This document shows, in pieces, positions 46,171 to 58,325 of a DNA stretch of 64,000 nucleotides (position 1 is its first letter; the number at the start of each line of letters is the position of its first letter). The DNA is from Anisus vortex. Taxonomy: Eukaryota; Mollusca; Gastropoda; Planorbidae. The notes beneath the pieces are model-generated. The model was not told the origin of the DNA. It saw only the letters and a program-made list of their open reading frames with translations, and did no database searches. Position numbers and translations under genes: made by a program. The DNA lies in assembly GCA_949126835.1 (NCBI GenBank), contig OX421506.1, positions 12,941,784-13,005,783 of the forward strand, read 5' to 3'.

Positions 46171-46617
46171 TTACTCTGCACGATTTGCCCCGCAGTAACA
46201 CTGATCGTTCTTCCCATTCGTTTGTATTATCTTATCATTCCTTTCTACTCGCTTGAATCGCTCCATGAACTGGTGTTCAAACGGGACAGTGATTCGAAAA
46301 CAAGACTCTTTATGTCTCTTAGTCTCTCCTGTCCAAGGCTGCCCCGCCTTCCCGCCGGTGAACCCTGTTCTACCCAACAATCCAGCCAAAGGTTGGGCGC
46401 GAAACCCAGCGGAAGGCTGGATGGTACAGCCAACGATGTTAAGGCGAAGTCACACACTACCTGCCAGAGGAGAGCAGCTCCCAACGATGTCGGAGGTATT
46501 TCGACTGTTCCAACTGAGGAACAGTGTGGGAGCATCTTAAAACGGAGATACATAACCATAATAAGCTTTATGAAACGCAGAAGACAAAAGTGCGTCATGA
46601 ACTCACCAGCCAACTAA
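46171..46617. other. GC-richer island with overlapping open frames on both strands, unidentified
   Basis: The plus frame 46253-46540 (95 codons; 'NPAKGWARNPAEGW' is an internal near-repeat) and 46222-46617 (131 codons) oppose the minus frame 46245-46613 (122 codons). Composition is unlike the neighbours. I recognise no domain. It may be a mobile-element fragment or a decayed exon; strand and coding status are undecided. Confidence 0.35.
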
Positions 46618-47164
46618 AACCACTTTGTAAGTTCTCATATCACCTCTTGTTCGTAATTCATTTTCATTGAGAATTGCGTCGCAGTATGTTTTGCGCCACT
46701 AACGGTCCACCGCATCCGGATTTAACCTGCTTATTTTTCTTCTATAATTTATTCCATTGATCAGCCAAGACCATTAGCAAGGCAGCAGTTTTCGGAATTC
46801 TCTCTCCTAAACGAGTTATTGGCCCTAGCTATTGGACCTTATCTGCCCCGGATTTAGAGTTTGATAGCTTTACATTCGCTTTTTTTTTTTGTTATAGTAA
46901 TGTTTTTTTTTTGTATTTTTCTGGAGTTTTATTTGAAATGTCCTAGCCCCTGAATATTTCTCCTCACCTTCCAAAAAACTAACCTGTTGGTCCACGGCTA
47001 TTTATATGATATGAACAGCTAAACCGTATAATTAAGGGTGTTTACATTGTCCGCCACCTGGGGACGTGCTTGGTAGGAGTCGGAAACTCGGCAAAGTCTC
47101 ATATCACAATACCGATTCATAAATGTCTCTACAAAAACTGACGAGCCTTCCAGGGCGTAACGAG

Positions 47165-47485
47165 GTATAGGAGGGGGGACCAAGGGGTGGGGACACACTA
47201 AGGTCCTGTCCGAGACTAGCCACCTCGTGGCACGCCGTTTTGGCATTTCGTGTAACACAGGGTATGATCTGCGCAGTACATGTACTACATTGTTTCTCCC
47301 CCACCTGTGTAATTCCCTTCAGATCATTAGCGTGGTGCACTGTCGCCTGGTAGCACAGATCCCAGACTATAGGTCTTGACAACCAGGCTCCAGGGGGGTT
47401 TGAGACGGACTTCTGCGCACATTGCCTCTTGGATCCTCACAGCGGTGAAATGAGACCTCGTTCCCCAATGCGTTCGTCCGCGGGT
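47165..47485 (+). repeat. Dispersed repeat family C
   Basis: Shares with the reverse complement of 57475-57795 the ordered blocks 'gtcctgtccgagactagc', 'cgtgtaacacagggtatg', 'cactgtcgcctggtagcaca', 'gggtttgagacgg', 'gcgcacattgcctc'. It is GC-richer than its surroundings. Class unknown; no terminal repeats or coding sequence found. Confidence 0.7.
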
Positions 47486-48714
47486 GTGCTCTTAATCTGA
47501 ACGTATCGGCGGTTTAAACCTTTCTCCAGTCTTTGAAACCCATGTGTACAGAAGTGATATGCCAAACATTTAGAACGTCTCAACTGCTATCTTAAATTAA
47601 TGCGAACTTAACAGATTTTTGGGGAGTGATTTTAACACTGTCGTTTCCTGTTTTTGTTTCTCCACAAAATATATATTTTTTTTAATTCCTTTTAAAAATT
47701 GTTTACACTTCCTGCGTGAATCATGGAAGAGGACATTTTTTTGTAAAATCAGTATCTGTAAGTTCATCGGGTGAACTCTATTAAAACGCTAAGGACATAT
47801 ACTATGTCAAAGCTGCTAAACCTAAACCTGGAGAAGGTCTTGAAAAAAAAAAGAGATGAAACATTGCAGCAAGACATGGGGAGAACTAAACAAGTCCGCT
47901 CAAAACCTTGTGTGCTGAAAACACATTACAAAAATTCATTGTTTTTTAGAAAGGATTAGCTTACAAGGAAATAAGTGCAAACCGATTAAGTGATATAGTC
48001 TATGTCTATTTGTTACATCTTTTGATCAAACATCTTTTAAATATGTCTAAGATAGATTGCACGCGAGAAAATAAACAACCTGGGGTCGAATTCCTAAAGC
48101 ACTTGCGTCACAGAGAGCTATCCACAACAACGTATAACTTCCCCATAACATAAGCATGCACCGGAACGCATATATTAGTAATTAGTCATCAACAATAAAC
48201 AACCTTTCCCCCTTTAAAGTCTACCTTCACTAACCCCACCCTCTGAACATTAACAAGTGTTATCAACAAACAAACATACATCTCCTTGTTTTTTTACTAT
48301 ATTTAACTTTGTCTGTAGTACACTCACTCGCTTCGGGCAATGTCTACTGTAGTCTCGCTTGGGAAGTTGTTCGTTATTTCAAACAACAAACATTGAATCA
48401 CATGTTTGATCTCCCCCCCCCCCTTTTAACGATAGGATCACACGACATATCTGCATGTCGCTTATGTTAGAAAATGTGATTATAGAATAGGACATCCTGT
48501 CTCCCCAGGGGCTGACAAACCATGTTTACGATTGAGGAAATAGTGTTGTCTGTCTGGAAAACATTTGCTCAATTAAAAAAAAGAAAAAAGAAAAGAAAAA
48601 AAAACGCAAAATAACGTTATACGCGGTGACGCCCGAGATCAGGGGCGGACATCGCTTACTTGGCGCCCCCACTCCCCATCCATTCATGTTTGAATCTTTT
48701 GTAAGTAAAAAAAT
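47486..48714. other. Unassigned AT-rich DNA
   Basis: No gene recognised. 'caggggcggac' near 48640 may be an isolated hAT end. Confidence 0.4.
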
Positions 48715-49010
48715 GAGTAAAGTATCACGTGGGACCTAATTGATGCATAGGTCCAATGAAGCAATGAACACCAATTTCTGTGGCCACGGCATACTAGGGA
48801 ATTGTGTGACCAATACAATGCCCAGCCGCCTTTTCTTTAAGTAAAGTATATTTCGGACTTCGGACCGAACTGATCATAAGGCTGTTGAAGCAGCGTTCAC
48901 CAGTTTCTGGGACCACGGCATATTAAAAGATTGTGTGGCCAACGCATTTCCCAGACGCCTTTACTTTAGCCCAACTAAAGTCCGGTACCCATCAGATCTG
49001 GGTGCCTCCT
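48715..49010 (-). repeat. Two partial SINE family S copies in tandem
   Basis: Both show 'ctgtggccacggcatactag' or a variant, and 'cccagccgcctttctttaa' or a variant. The second continues to 'tcagatctgggt'. Neither has the tRNA-like head. Confidence 0.75.
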
Positions 49011-49114
49011 GTTGTAAGTAGAGATAGTATTCTTTTCTAGAGGGGGCAATCAAGCAAACTTGGGCCACTCGCTCTAGTGCTCAGTGATTTATTCCCCATT
49101 ACCAATGTCTAGTG

Positions 49115-50110
49115 CAGGGGTCGGTAACCTAAGGCACGCGTGCCAGACTTGGCACGCATAACGATTTTCATTGGCACGCGAGAGACCTCCAGGAATATTT
49201 TGTAATGCAAGTCAAAACAACGTATGTCAGCACAATTAAATGGTGCTGTGTGGCGAACTACATGAGAATCACACTGGATGTCGACTGTTTTAGTACAGGA
49301 ATGTTTGTATGCAAAGCTCTCATCATTGGACTTACGATCTGTGATTGAATCTATTGTTAAGATAGACTAGTCAATTATATAGTTTATCAAGTCTCATCTA
49401 GAAGAAAGTGATACGGAGTATAGTTGAAGTCTTGGATAGATTCGGTTGTTGAACGGGAGGTAATTAAGGTGTTTCTTGGTGAAAAAAACCTTTCCGGTAT
49501 TGAATGAGGAGAACTGACTGTTGAAGCCGTTGTTTCTGAATGACACGTCGACACGCTTTGGTGATCTGAACTTGCATTTACAATAGGACGGGGTCGGAAA
49601 GCACTTGAATTGTTGGACCAGTGGAATGGATTTGAATTGAGACTGTAAATATCTTGCCGTGAAATCAATTTCAAATCATTTAACTCTTTCCCTAATTTAA
49701 CACAAATTAAGATAGATAAGCGTTTTCATAAGTACACTAGTTATATTAAAATTACAACAATTAACTCAATTGGCATCACTAGCATCAAATTTGGAAAAAT
49801 TAAGTGAAGTTGAAGGGAGATAATTAACCCGTTTTCTTTGCATTAATATTTCTAATATGTTTCTTTTTGTTTCCTTTAAAAAAAATAACTTAGGCCTACA
49901 ATTTATAACTTTAAAATGATCAAACTATAAAAGATAGTTGAAAATAATATAAATATTACAAGACTAAAGAATTTATAGGCCTATGTACATTTTTGAACAT
50001 TACATTAACTACCCAGTTTGTATGATTAGGCCTATTACGTATCTCATCCATTGTACTTGTAAAAAACTTAATAAATAAATAAAGTTTAGCATAAATTTAA
50101 TCTAAGTTAT
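49115..50110 (+). mobile_element. Non-autonomous hAT ('ggggtcggcaacc' family), left part
   Basis: caggggtcggtaacctaagg, then 'ggcacgcgagagacctccag', 'gaatgaggagaactgact' and later 'acaatttataactttaaaat', all collinear with 6629-7320. No right end directly follows. Confidence 0.75.
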
Positions 50111-50259
50111 GCTGAGATCAAACTATAAACTATAAACCATAAAGTATATAGAATTAATAGCTATTACTTGAAAAATATCTCGACAAATAAATTCAAATGT
50201 TGATACAATAACCAGTAATGGTGTAAGTTGAGTAATTCAATAGATTCTAGCTATGAATG

Positions 50260-50580
50260 GATTAAGGATAATGTACGGGCTGTACCCCCCTCTCGTGGGG
50301 CCTGGCACCTATTACATGAACTGATAGTTTAATGTTGTTGTTTTTTATTTCTACAACTTTTTTTAATTTACAATCTTTCCTTTATTTATTCTGTGTTTTA
50401 TTGTGTAATGTTTTCTATTCTGTTTGTATGTTTGCATGTGTATTTGATTTCTTAGAAAGCTGCAGACAGCATTAGGCCTGTGTATGCTAAGCACATTTGA
50501 TCTATTGACTATTGTGTGTCATTTTCATAAAGCAATAGATCGCCTAGAGAAAAAGGAGAAATTGTTATTATTATTATTGT
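50260..50580 (+). mobile_element. Possible LINE 3' end
   Basis: 'gtacgggctgtacccccctc'...'gagaaattgttattattatt' has the look of a LINE 3' UTR ending in an (att)n microsatellite. No RT sequence is attached, so this is a weak call. Confidence 0.4.
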
Positions 50581-50776
50581 GCATTACTGAAAGGATTATG
50601 TCTTTTTTTACACGAACTACAATGATACAAAGTTTTTAATAGCTTTCTGCATAAGAAATCGTTGTTTTTTTAAGCTAATAGCTTTTTTTTTAGTGTTGCG
50701 CCCCTCCCTCTTCATTGTAGCCCCCTCCTGCCCTTAAAATCCCCTACCTATTCACTGTAGCGCAATGCACATCTTC

Positions 50777-50797
50777 CCCCCCCCCCCCCCCCCCCAC
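50777..50797 (+). repeat. Poly-C tract
   Basis: About 21 consecutive C. Confidence 0.85.
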
Positions 50798-51029
50798 TGT
50801 CTCAATTTGCATAATGTGACTGTCTCAAATATTAAAGCTTTAAATTAAGCTAAGGAGGGTTAGCAGTAGGCGTGGATTATGTTTCTAGACGACGTAACTA
50901 AGTAAATAGCAGTCATGATGGTGATGATAATGGATAACATTGTTATTTAACATGTCTATTTTACATGCCAAAATATAAGGAATTTATTTACATAAATCTT
51001 AATATTTAACTGTGATACTAGTCCTTGTA

Positions 51030-51208
51030 AGGAAGGATCGCTCTATATTGTGGTCCCCTTTTACAGTAGGATCGCTCTATATTGTGGTCCACTAATACGG
51101 TAAAATCTCTCTACATTGTGGTCCACTTATACGGTACGATCACTCTACAATGTAGTCCGTTAATTCGATAGGATCGCTCTAGCATTGTGGTCCACTTGTA
51201 CGGTGGGG
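51030..51208. repeat. About 35-bp tandem repeat, five diverged copies
   Basis: Unit ggatcgctctatattgtggt + ccactwatacggt. Spacing 34-38 bases. Confidence 0.85.
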
Positions 51209-51974
51209 CTTGGTGTTGGTCTAACAGTCCTCTTTCTACACTTGTATTTCTGTAATGAAAATTGTTCTGTTTTTGTTTTGTTTCGGTGTATAGCTTTGTT
51301 AATCAGTGTAAATTTAATCATTTCGATCCGAAAACCTAAAAATACGCACCAGACACACGTATCATAAAGTATAAATATAATTATTAACGCTATACACAAA
51401 AAACAACATCAACAATAAGAAAGGAATAAAACAAAAAAAGTATAGATTACAGATGATATTATTGTTTGAAAGATGACTCCATCCCCCCCCCCCAAGCCAT
51501 TTCCATAAAGACCTTGGGTATCAAGGTACAAGTCGATGATTACTTTTCTTCCGGATCGTTTAGCACCAGGACCATCTTGCTTTTATGATCGACGAAAAAC
51601 CGAAGCTGTCAACAAAAACAAAACTAAGAAGCATTTTGTTTTGCTAACAAAATTGGAAGAAAATTGAAACAAACGAATACCGAAATCAACGGAAACAAAG
51701 ATTTGACTGAACTTCTGTATATCACTTCCACTATTCGTTATTTTGTGCATTTCGCCAATCTTAATATTTGCCGTTTTTGCCGCTTTAACTGTTTTGCCAT
51801 TTTCACCGTTGCCATTTCCTAACTAATGCAATATTTACTACTTTATTATTTCTGTAACGAGGCCATTTTAAATTGTTCCTTTGTCCCTACTTGATCAAAA
51901 TATTTGCCTTTTTAAGCGTTTCGATTTTAACGTCATTTTGGTACAATCGCTTTTTGTTTTTGTTTTTTGCCAAC

Positions 51975-53345
51975 CAGGGATAGACAACATAAGGCACGCT
52001 TGCGATTTCCAAAGGCCCGCGAAAGACCTCCAAGAATTTGTTTGTCTTTTTTAATGATGAAAAAGAAAAACATTTTCCGGTTCTGAATGAGGAAAAGTGA
52101 CTGTTGAAGCCGATGTTTCTGCATGACATAGCGACACATTTCAGTGAGTTGATATTGCATTTACAAGGGTCACTGGGATGGATTTGCATTGAATCTATAC
52201 ATATCTTGCCGTGAAATCAATTTCAAAACATTTAACTACAAAATGCAACAAGTTGAATTATAAACATTAATAAAATGGGCCTCCAAATGTACCCGATTGT
52301 GGAAAAAAATCGGACGGAAGCTGCTTAGGAAAGTCATCTGCTATTTTCAACTGCTCGGCATTCGCTCTTCTACTTTCAGCTTTTGGTTCAAGTTAACTTG
52401 TAAACAGATTTTATCGCACATGAAAGCTGTTTTAAGCATACAAAGAGGTCACCTACACTTGACCACTCAGAAATGACTAAATATGTGTCCGACATTCAGT
52501 GCCGTTGCTAGGGATTTGGGGGCCCGGAGGGCTTGGCCTCTTTAGGGGTCCCTGAATTTTGACATTCGACATTATGACATGAGAAAAAAACAATTCGGAC
52601 ACTCTTTTGGGCCCCCCTCAAGTAGGGGCCCGGGGGTCTTTCGAATTTGGACCCCCCCCCCTCCCCCTTCCCTAGCTACGCCACTGCCGACATTATACAA
52701 TTAGCGAAGAGAATTCAAGACAAGGCGCACATTAGTTGATACATATTAATTACATTTAAAAGAGTTTTTATACCCATCTCCTTTAACTAAACATAAATAG
52801 GCCATAATTAATTCTAAAACAAATGTATTTGTATTATTAATTTAATAAATTATTTAATATCAATAATTTATGTAATTATTAATGTTTAAAAGATAAACTT
52901 CTTAAACAATTAATGCATGTCATTTTAATTTACAACTGTTTAACGTAAATTATTTTAATCTTGTAATAATTAAATCTTGTAATGAATACCATAATGTTGC
53001 ATTTATATAAGGAAATAGTAAATATTCAGTAATATTTGTTATACTACAAAACATAACTTGTTTGTTATCACAATTGAATCATATCTGGAAATTTTTTTTA
53101 TTTAAAGGGAGATAATTAACCCATTTCTTTTGCGCTGATATTTCTAATGTTTCTTTTTTTTCTTATACAAAAAAAAATTAAAACTTACAATTTATAACTT
53201 TGAAATGATCAAACTGTAAAAAGTACTTGAAAATTATATAAAAAATATATGACTAATAAATGTGTATGTATATTTTTAAACATTACATTAACAACATATT
53301 TTGTATGATTACTACATACTTATTCCTTTCAGTTTTATTGGTGTA
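51975..53345 (+). mobile_element. Non-autonomous hAT ('ggggtcggcaacc' family), second left part
   Basis: cagggatagacaacataagg (diverged end), 'ttctgaatgaggaaaagtga', 'tcttgccgtgaaatcaattt', then 'acataacttgtttgttatca' and onward, collinear with 6629-7340. Interrupted by the MITE at 52497-52686. The right end at 55795-56109 may belong to it, with about 2.4 kb of later insertions between. Confidence 0.72.
52497..52686. mobile_element. hAT-type MITE (190 bp), 'cagtggcgtagctag' family
   Basis: cagtgccgttgctaggg ... ccctagctacgccactg, with a perfect 8-bp duplication ccgacatt (52489-52496 and 52687-52694). Internal sequence is the reverse-orientation relative of 31301-31469, with G/C-run blocks. 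Confidence 0.92.
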
Positions 53346-54127
53346 GGCAACCAGTATCTATTTTAAATCTTAAAACAAGATATAAAAACATCTCAGTTTA
53401 ACTTATCAAATTTTGCTATTAGTGTTTTTATTGTTTTTAGAGTTGTGTTTATATATTAGGTATACTTTTTACAAAAGTCGGGAAACAGGAGCTGGAAGTA
53501 AAGTAGGCCTAAGTCATGCTTTTGAATTTAATAAATGTCGATTCTAATTGGTGATATTTCAATTTTTATCTTATTAGTGAGATTTAAAAAAACATAAATA
53601 TAGTTTGCATTGCCGTTCTTTTTTTTCATTGTAATAAATTTAGACGAAACTTCTCCTTAAAAGCAATATTGAGTTTAATTTCTTGTTCACCGTTAGTAGG
53701 TCCAAGTTGTCTGTTGAGTTTTTTATATGTTTCTGACTTTTTTACCTTAACAAGCGACAAAAGTTGACCATAGATTAAAAGTACGACATGATCGAATGTC
53801 GGTTTATTAAAATGTGTTAATTGCTATTACAAAAGCCAGCCTAATTGGAGATTGTTGGCGTCATAGGTCAGTGTTTAGTGTTGAGGAACCAATTTGATAA
53901 ATTTGGATTAAAAGGCTTTCAGCTTTATTACATTATGTGAAGATTTCTGAAGTGTTTAAATTGCGATGTATTTCCTTTGCAATGAATCAACAACCGTTGC
54001 AAAGACAATCTTTGGATTGAGATTTCTCAAAATCATAATGATTACATTATCATTATTGCTGTCTCCTTTGTTGACATTATTACCATTGTTGCCATAATTA
54101 TCACAATCAGTTTGATATCAGACATTA
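53346..54127. other. Unassigned AT-rich DNA
   Basis: No gene recognised. Confidence 0.4.
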
Positions 54128-54385
54128 TCACAATTGTTTGTGAGCTCGAGAGTTCGGCTGACGTACGGAAGATTCTGAGTTTGAATCCTGATAAAGGCTA
54201 GGGTTTGTACCCGGCTCTGAAGGGTATCTCTGAGCCTACCCAGCTCTGATGGGTACCTGACATTCGTTTTGGAAAAGGAAAGGAGACTGGGCGTTGTGGG
54301 ATTTGTGCTGGTCATAAAATCTTCTAGAAACTTGTGAACACTGCCTTATGGATCAAATCGGTCTAACGGGGATACTTTACTACTA
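54128..54385 (+). repeat. tRNA-derived SINE, family S, diverged plus-strand copy
   Basis: 'gagctcgagagttcggctga', B-box-like 'gagtttgaatcctg', 'gagcctacccagctctgatg', 'ggtctaacggggatacttt'. Confidence 0.78.
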
Positions 54386-54571
54386 CTCACGTGAGACCAG
54401 ACATTATGACTATAGGGAAACGGGCGTGTGTATGGAAGGGCGGTGGGGGGAGCAAGACTAATATATAATATATAGGCTAAAATTTGTCCATGAACAACAA
54501 TATTTATTTTTATACCAAGTTATTTTTCTTAGTCTGTTGTGTTTCCTATTTAAATGTTTTAATCCATTAGA

Positions 54572-54980
54572 TACCGTCAACGTCACATTGACGTCATCCT
54601 TTCCATACACTTAAATACCGAGGACGTCACATCGACGTCATTCTTTCCAAACACTTAAGTAACGAGGACGTCGCATCGACGTCATCCTTTCCATACACTT
54701 AAAAAACGCGGACGTCACATCGACGTCATTCTTTCCAAACACTTAAATACCGAGGACGTCACATCGACGTCATTCTTTCCAAACACTTAAGTAACGAGGA
54801 CGTCGCATCGACGTCATCCTTTCCATACACTTAAATACCGCGGACGTCACATCGACGTCATCCTTTTCATACACTTAAATACCGAGGACGTCGCATCGAC
54901 GTCATCCTTTCCAATTACTTAAATACCGAGGACGTCATATCGAGTCATCCTTTCCAAACACTTAAATACATCGACGTCAT
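54572..54980. repeat. 44-bp tandem repeat with paired ACGT-core sites, about 9-10 copies
   Basis: Unit aggacgtcacatcgacgtca + ttctttccaaacacttaaataccg. Each unit contains two gacgtc hexamers, and the first unit has a perfect TGACGTCA. Period 44 throughout; the last unit is shortened. The CpG-containing core is conserved while the AT part varies. Confidence 0.92.
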
Positions 54981-55054
54981 AAATAATGTAGGCCCTCGGG
55001 GCATATTAATATTGTTTAGATATTTCCAAAGACTGTAAAAAGATTAACCGTTTG

Positions 55055-55540
55055 CTTTTAATATTTCTGTTATTTGATGACCCGTAAACTCCTGTTTCGG
55101 AATTTACGACCACGAACGGACTTTAAGACCTAGGGTTTAGTAATACGCTTTGATTTTATGAATGGAAAACTATAATATTTACTTATCCCAGTTGCCAGTT
55201 ATTTGGAAGAATTTAAAGGAATATTTAGAGACGTAAAATGCCGATGAATAGATGTAACTTAAAACTATTAAACAATGTATTTGAAAAGTAAATATTTTAA
55301 TTCTTCAATTTCTTCGTTTAATTACTTTTCATGTAAAAATTTTAGAAAAATACCTTATAGAAGAATTGCCTGTAGTATATTATAAGATTACAATTACTAT
55401 AATTAAGATTAAAATCGTAAGTTGGAAGTTTTTTGGAAAATGTGTTATTGGCTGCGCACCCAAAGCACGATTCTAGAGCTCTAAAAATAGCGCAAACGGT
55501 CCTCTTGTTATAGTCTTTGATATTACGTCATGTGTCTTTA
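55055..55540 (+). repeat. Dispersed repeat family D, copy 1
   Basis: Shares 'ttaatatttctgttatttga'-type start and 'gctctaaaaatagcgcaaac...cttgttatagtctttg'-type end with 62025-62290. The middle is diverged. Confidence 0.55.
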
Positions 55541-55794
55541 CTCTCAAAACCAAGTCGCTAAGGGTTCCCACCGATAAAATAAAAAATATTTCTCTGGGCT
55601 TTTATAACATGATGATAATATATGCTTACTTACTTGCTTAGTTCCTTAAGTTCCTTGTGGAACAAGGGCCTCCGCAACAGCTCTCCAGTTCACTCGATTC
55701 TGGGCAACCTTTTTAAAAGTATATAATATATATATAATAGCATAATTAATAATGGCAGGCAGGTTTTATATCTTCCTCTCTACCACCGAATGAT

Positions 55795-56109
55795 AATGTT
55801 TAAACAAAACCTACCATAAATGTGAAATTTTAGCAATAAAATAGTATGTTTTTTTTTAACGCAAATGCACATAAAAAGGATGATAATCATAAACACGTTA
55901 ATTTTGAATCACATATAAAACGCTTTAACGTTTTTCGCTATAAATCGTTTTAGCTTTTGGCCTTGTTCATACTAAGGGGTTCAATTGATTGTCTTATAAA
56001 AATATATATAACAAAAGCATAAAGAGCCAGATGACTTTCAGGCTGTTGGCACGCTGAATGATGTAGAAATCCTTGTTTGGCACACTGTTAGCAAAAGTTT
56101 AGACACCTG
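55795..56109 (+). mobile_element. Non-autonomous hAT ('ggggtcggcaacc' family), right end
   Basis: 'cacataaaaaggatgataat', 'gctgttggcacgctgaat', 'tggcacactgttagcaaaag' and a decayed terminus 'gacacctg', collinear with 14446-14841. It shows the unoccupied site where the LTR retrotransposon and the palindrome sit in the other copy. Confidence 0.78.
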
Positions 56110-56157
56110 CTCTATGCTACATCCGTGATGTATGATTGTCTATAAATGTAATTAAGA

Positions 56158-56300
56158 GTGCCACAACTTGAGACCCAGAGAAGCACGGCTACAACTTGAG
56201 ACCCACCGAAGCACACCTACAACTTTAGACCCACCGAAGCACGGCTATAGCTTGAGACCCACCGAAGCATGGCTACAACTTATGATCCACCCAAGCATCA
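56158..56300 (+). repeat. 28-bp tandem repeat, five copies
   Basis: Unit acaacttgagacccaccgaa + gcacggct, period 28. Confidence 0.9.
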
Positions 56301-56892
56301 CTAAACACACCTACACAAAAACAAAAATCGTGATCTGATAATAAAATATTCAGCGCTAAATAAAAAGACAATAAAAATGTGTATTTTGATTTTCATCGAG
56401 GGATACGCCACCTAAGTTTGGGCTTTGATAAAGGGGCCTCCTTCTTTACAAACTATTGTTGATGATTCCAAGAATAACCACGGAATGTTCTGGGTGCAGG
56501 TTTATTTATGACACGAGAGGCGGGTCCCGGAGACTAATTGTACTTGTTGACTTTTAGTCTAATTAAACTTTATTCTTTTATACATTCATACATTTGTATT
56601 TTACAGAAAGAAGCCTACAGAAAGATTATTGCATCCTACACTTATGTGTGGTTTTAAGTCTAGTCTTGAATTTTGATTAGGTCTTTAAATGATGATAATC
56701 ACGTGGGTTTTTGTTGTTCGCGTAGGCCAGCGTTTTGCATATTCATTTTGTGTTTGGGGTTTTGAACTGGTAATTACAATACATCTGTTTCGTGACCAAC
56801 AAACAACTATATCACAAGAACTACCCTACAGATAGTCTTGTACTATCAAATACTTTTTCCGCACAATGTGATTTAGGTTATAACATCTGGAC

Positions 56893-57257
56893 CAGGTGCC
56901 TCAAACTCGGATAAAGGCGTGTGCCATTTTATGACTTAAGAGATGTGTCAAGGGCCGCACCCCCCCCCCCAACAACCCGGCCCTAATAAACAAAAAACCC
57001 TTTATAAATACATCTTAACTCATTTTACTACTTATCACCAATGATATGTCAATTTACAATTTAGACACAAACAATTATACCAAAGGGAAATATCATTAAT
57101 ATTAAGTATTTTACGTAAATAAAATTCACTACAAAATTTGATGTGTATCAGTACTAGCTGTCTGAATTTCACAAATAGTACATTTTTTACTGGCGGGCCA
57201 CACAAATCCGCTTGGTGGGCCGCACGCGGCCCGCGTGCCACGTGTTTGAGACCCCTA
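56893..57257. mobile_element. hAT-type MITE (365 bp)
   Basis: caggtgcctcaaactcgg and cgtgtttgagaccccta are decayed inverted ends. 'gggccgcacgcggcccgcg' is the usual subterminal GC block. Flanks atctggac / atttagac agree at six of eight positions, consistent with an old 8-bp duplication. No coding sequence. Confidence 0.7.
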
Positions 57258-57474
57258 ATTTAGACTTCTGCACCCATTGGTCTGAAAGCTGGCAATATAT
57301 TATTATGCCACATAGTGCATAAGTACAATAGAGGCCTAGTCAAAGACATAACTAAAAAATTATAACAATAGTAAATAATACAAAATGATATGGCAAAAAT
57401 AGTAATAATAATAAAAATAAATTAATTTAAAATACGAATTGAGGAAACCACCGATATTCTTCCATTAAAAGTAC

Positions 57475-57795
57475 ACTGGTGGGCTAACGCATGAGGGACT
57501 GACCCTGTTGCGCGTCCGAGACTCCGTGAGGAGGAGGCAATGAGCGCAACAGCCCGTCTCAACCCCGCGCTGGTGCCTGGATGTCCAGAATTATTGTGTG
57601 CTACTTGGCGACAGTGTTGTATCCAAGCCAGCCATCACGTTATAGATTCTAGGGGAAATCCGCGGGTGGGCAGAAGAAGTGTAGTGCATTACTACGGAAA
57701 ACATACCTTTTGTTACGCGACACGCCGATAGCTAGTTTCGGACAGGATCTTGGTGTGCGCCCTTCTCCCTTCTTCCACCCTTTTACATTGTTCCG
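57475..57795 (-). repeat. Dispersed repeat family C, second copy
   Basis: Inverted relative of 47165-47485 (shared blocks listed there). A 63-codon open frame across it is not conserved in the other copy. Confidence 0.7.
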
Positions 57796-58029
57796 CCCAG
57801 GACGTAAAATCCGGCAATCTAGTCCATTTATTAATGAAACATTATAGATATTTGACTCTAAACTCGATGGTTGTGTTCTTTTGCTATTCAAATATTTTAA
57901 GATAAATGTAGAAGTACTTTACAACAATGATAACTAAATGTTTAACTTTAATATTTGTTTAATTTTTTTCATTTTTAGTTTAGTTTTGTTTTGCAAACCA
58001 GTAATTATATATGCCGTTGATTGGCATTG

Positions 58030-58135
58030 GCAACTTGAATGGGTTGTCTTAAGAAAAACAAAACAACAATAATAACTGGAAAACTAACCACTTAACACCA
58101 TTTAAATCCCTTAACAAAAAATAATGTAACAGAAT
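58030..58135 (+). repeat. Dispersed repeat family A, fragment
   Basis: 'ttgaatgggttgtcttaag', 'cttaacaccatttaaa'; the tail is missing. Confidence 0.5.
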
Positions 58136-58325
58136 GTGTTTTCAAAAAAAAAAAAAAACGTCAATGTGCCGTTTCAACTCTATATCAAAGCGATAAGTGG
58201 GTCAATTAGCCTTTCAATGACCAGGTCGTATTATAAAGTCTTGCACAATTAATTTCAATGATTTTTGAAAATAATAATATAACACGAAGAATCAAGGTGC
58301 CTGTCTATGATAAAATCCTTTAGGA

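Noticed and set aside
49115..56109. A single 7-kb hAT element
   Set aside because: Two left ends (49115 and 51975) and one right end occur, and the flanking 8-mers do not match, so this is a group of copies.
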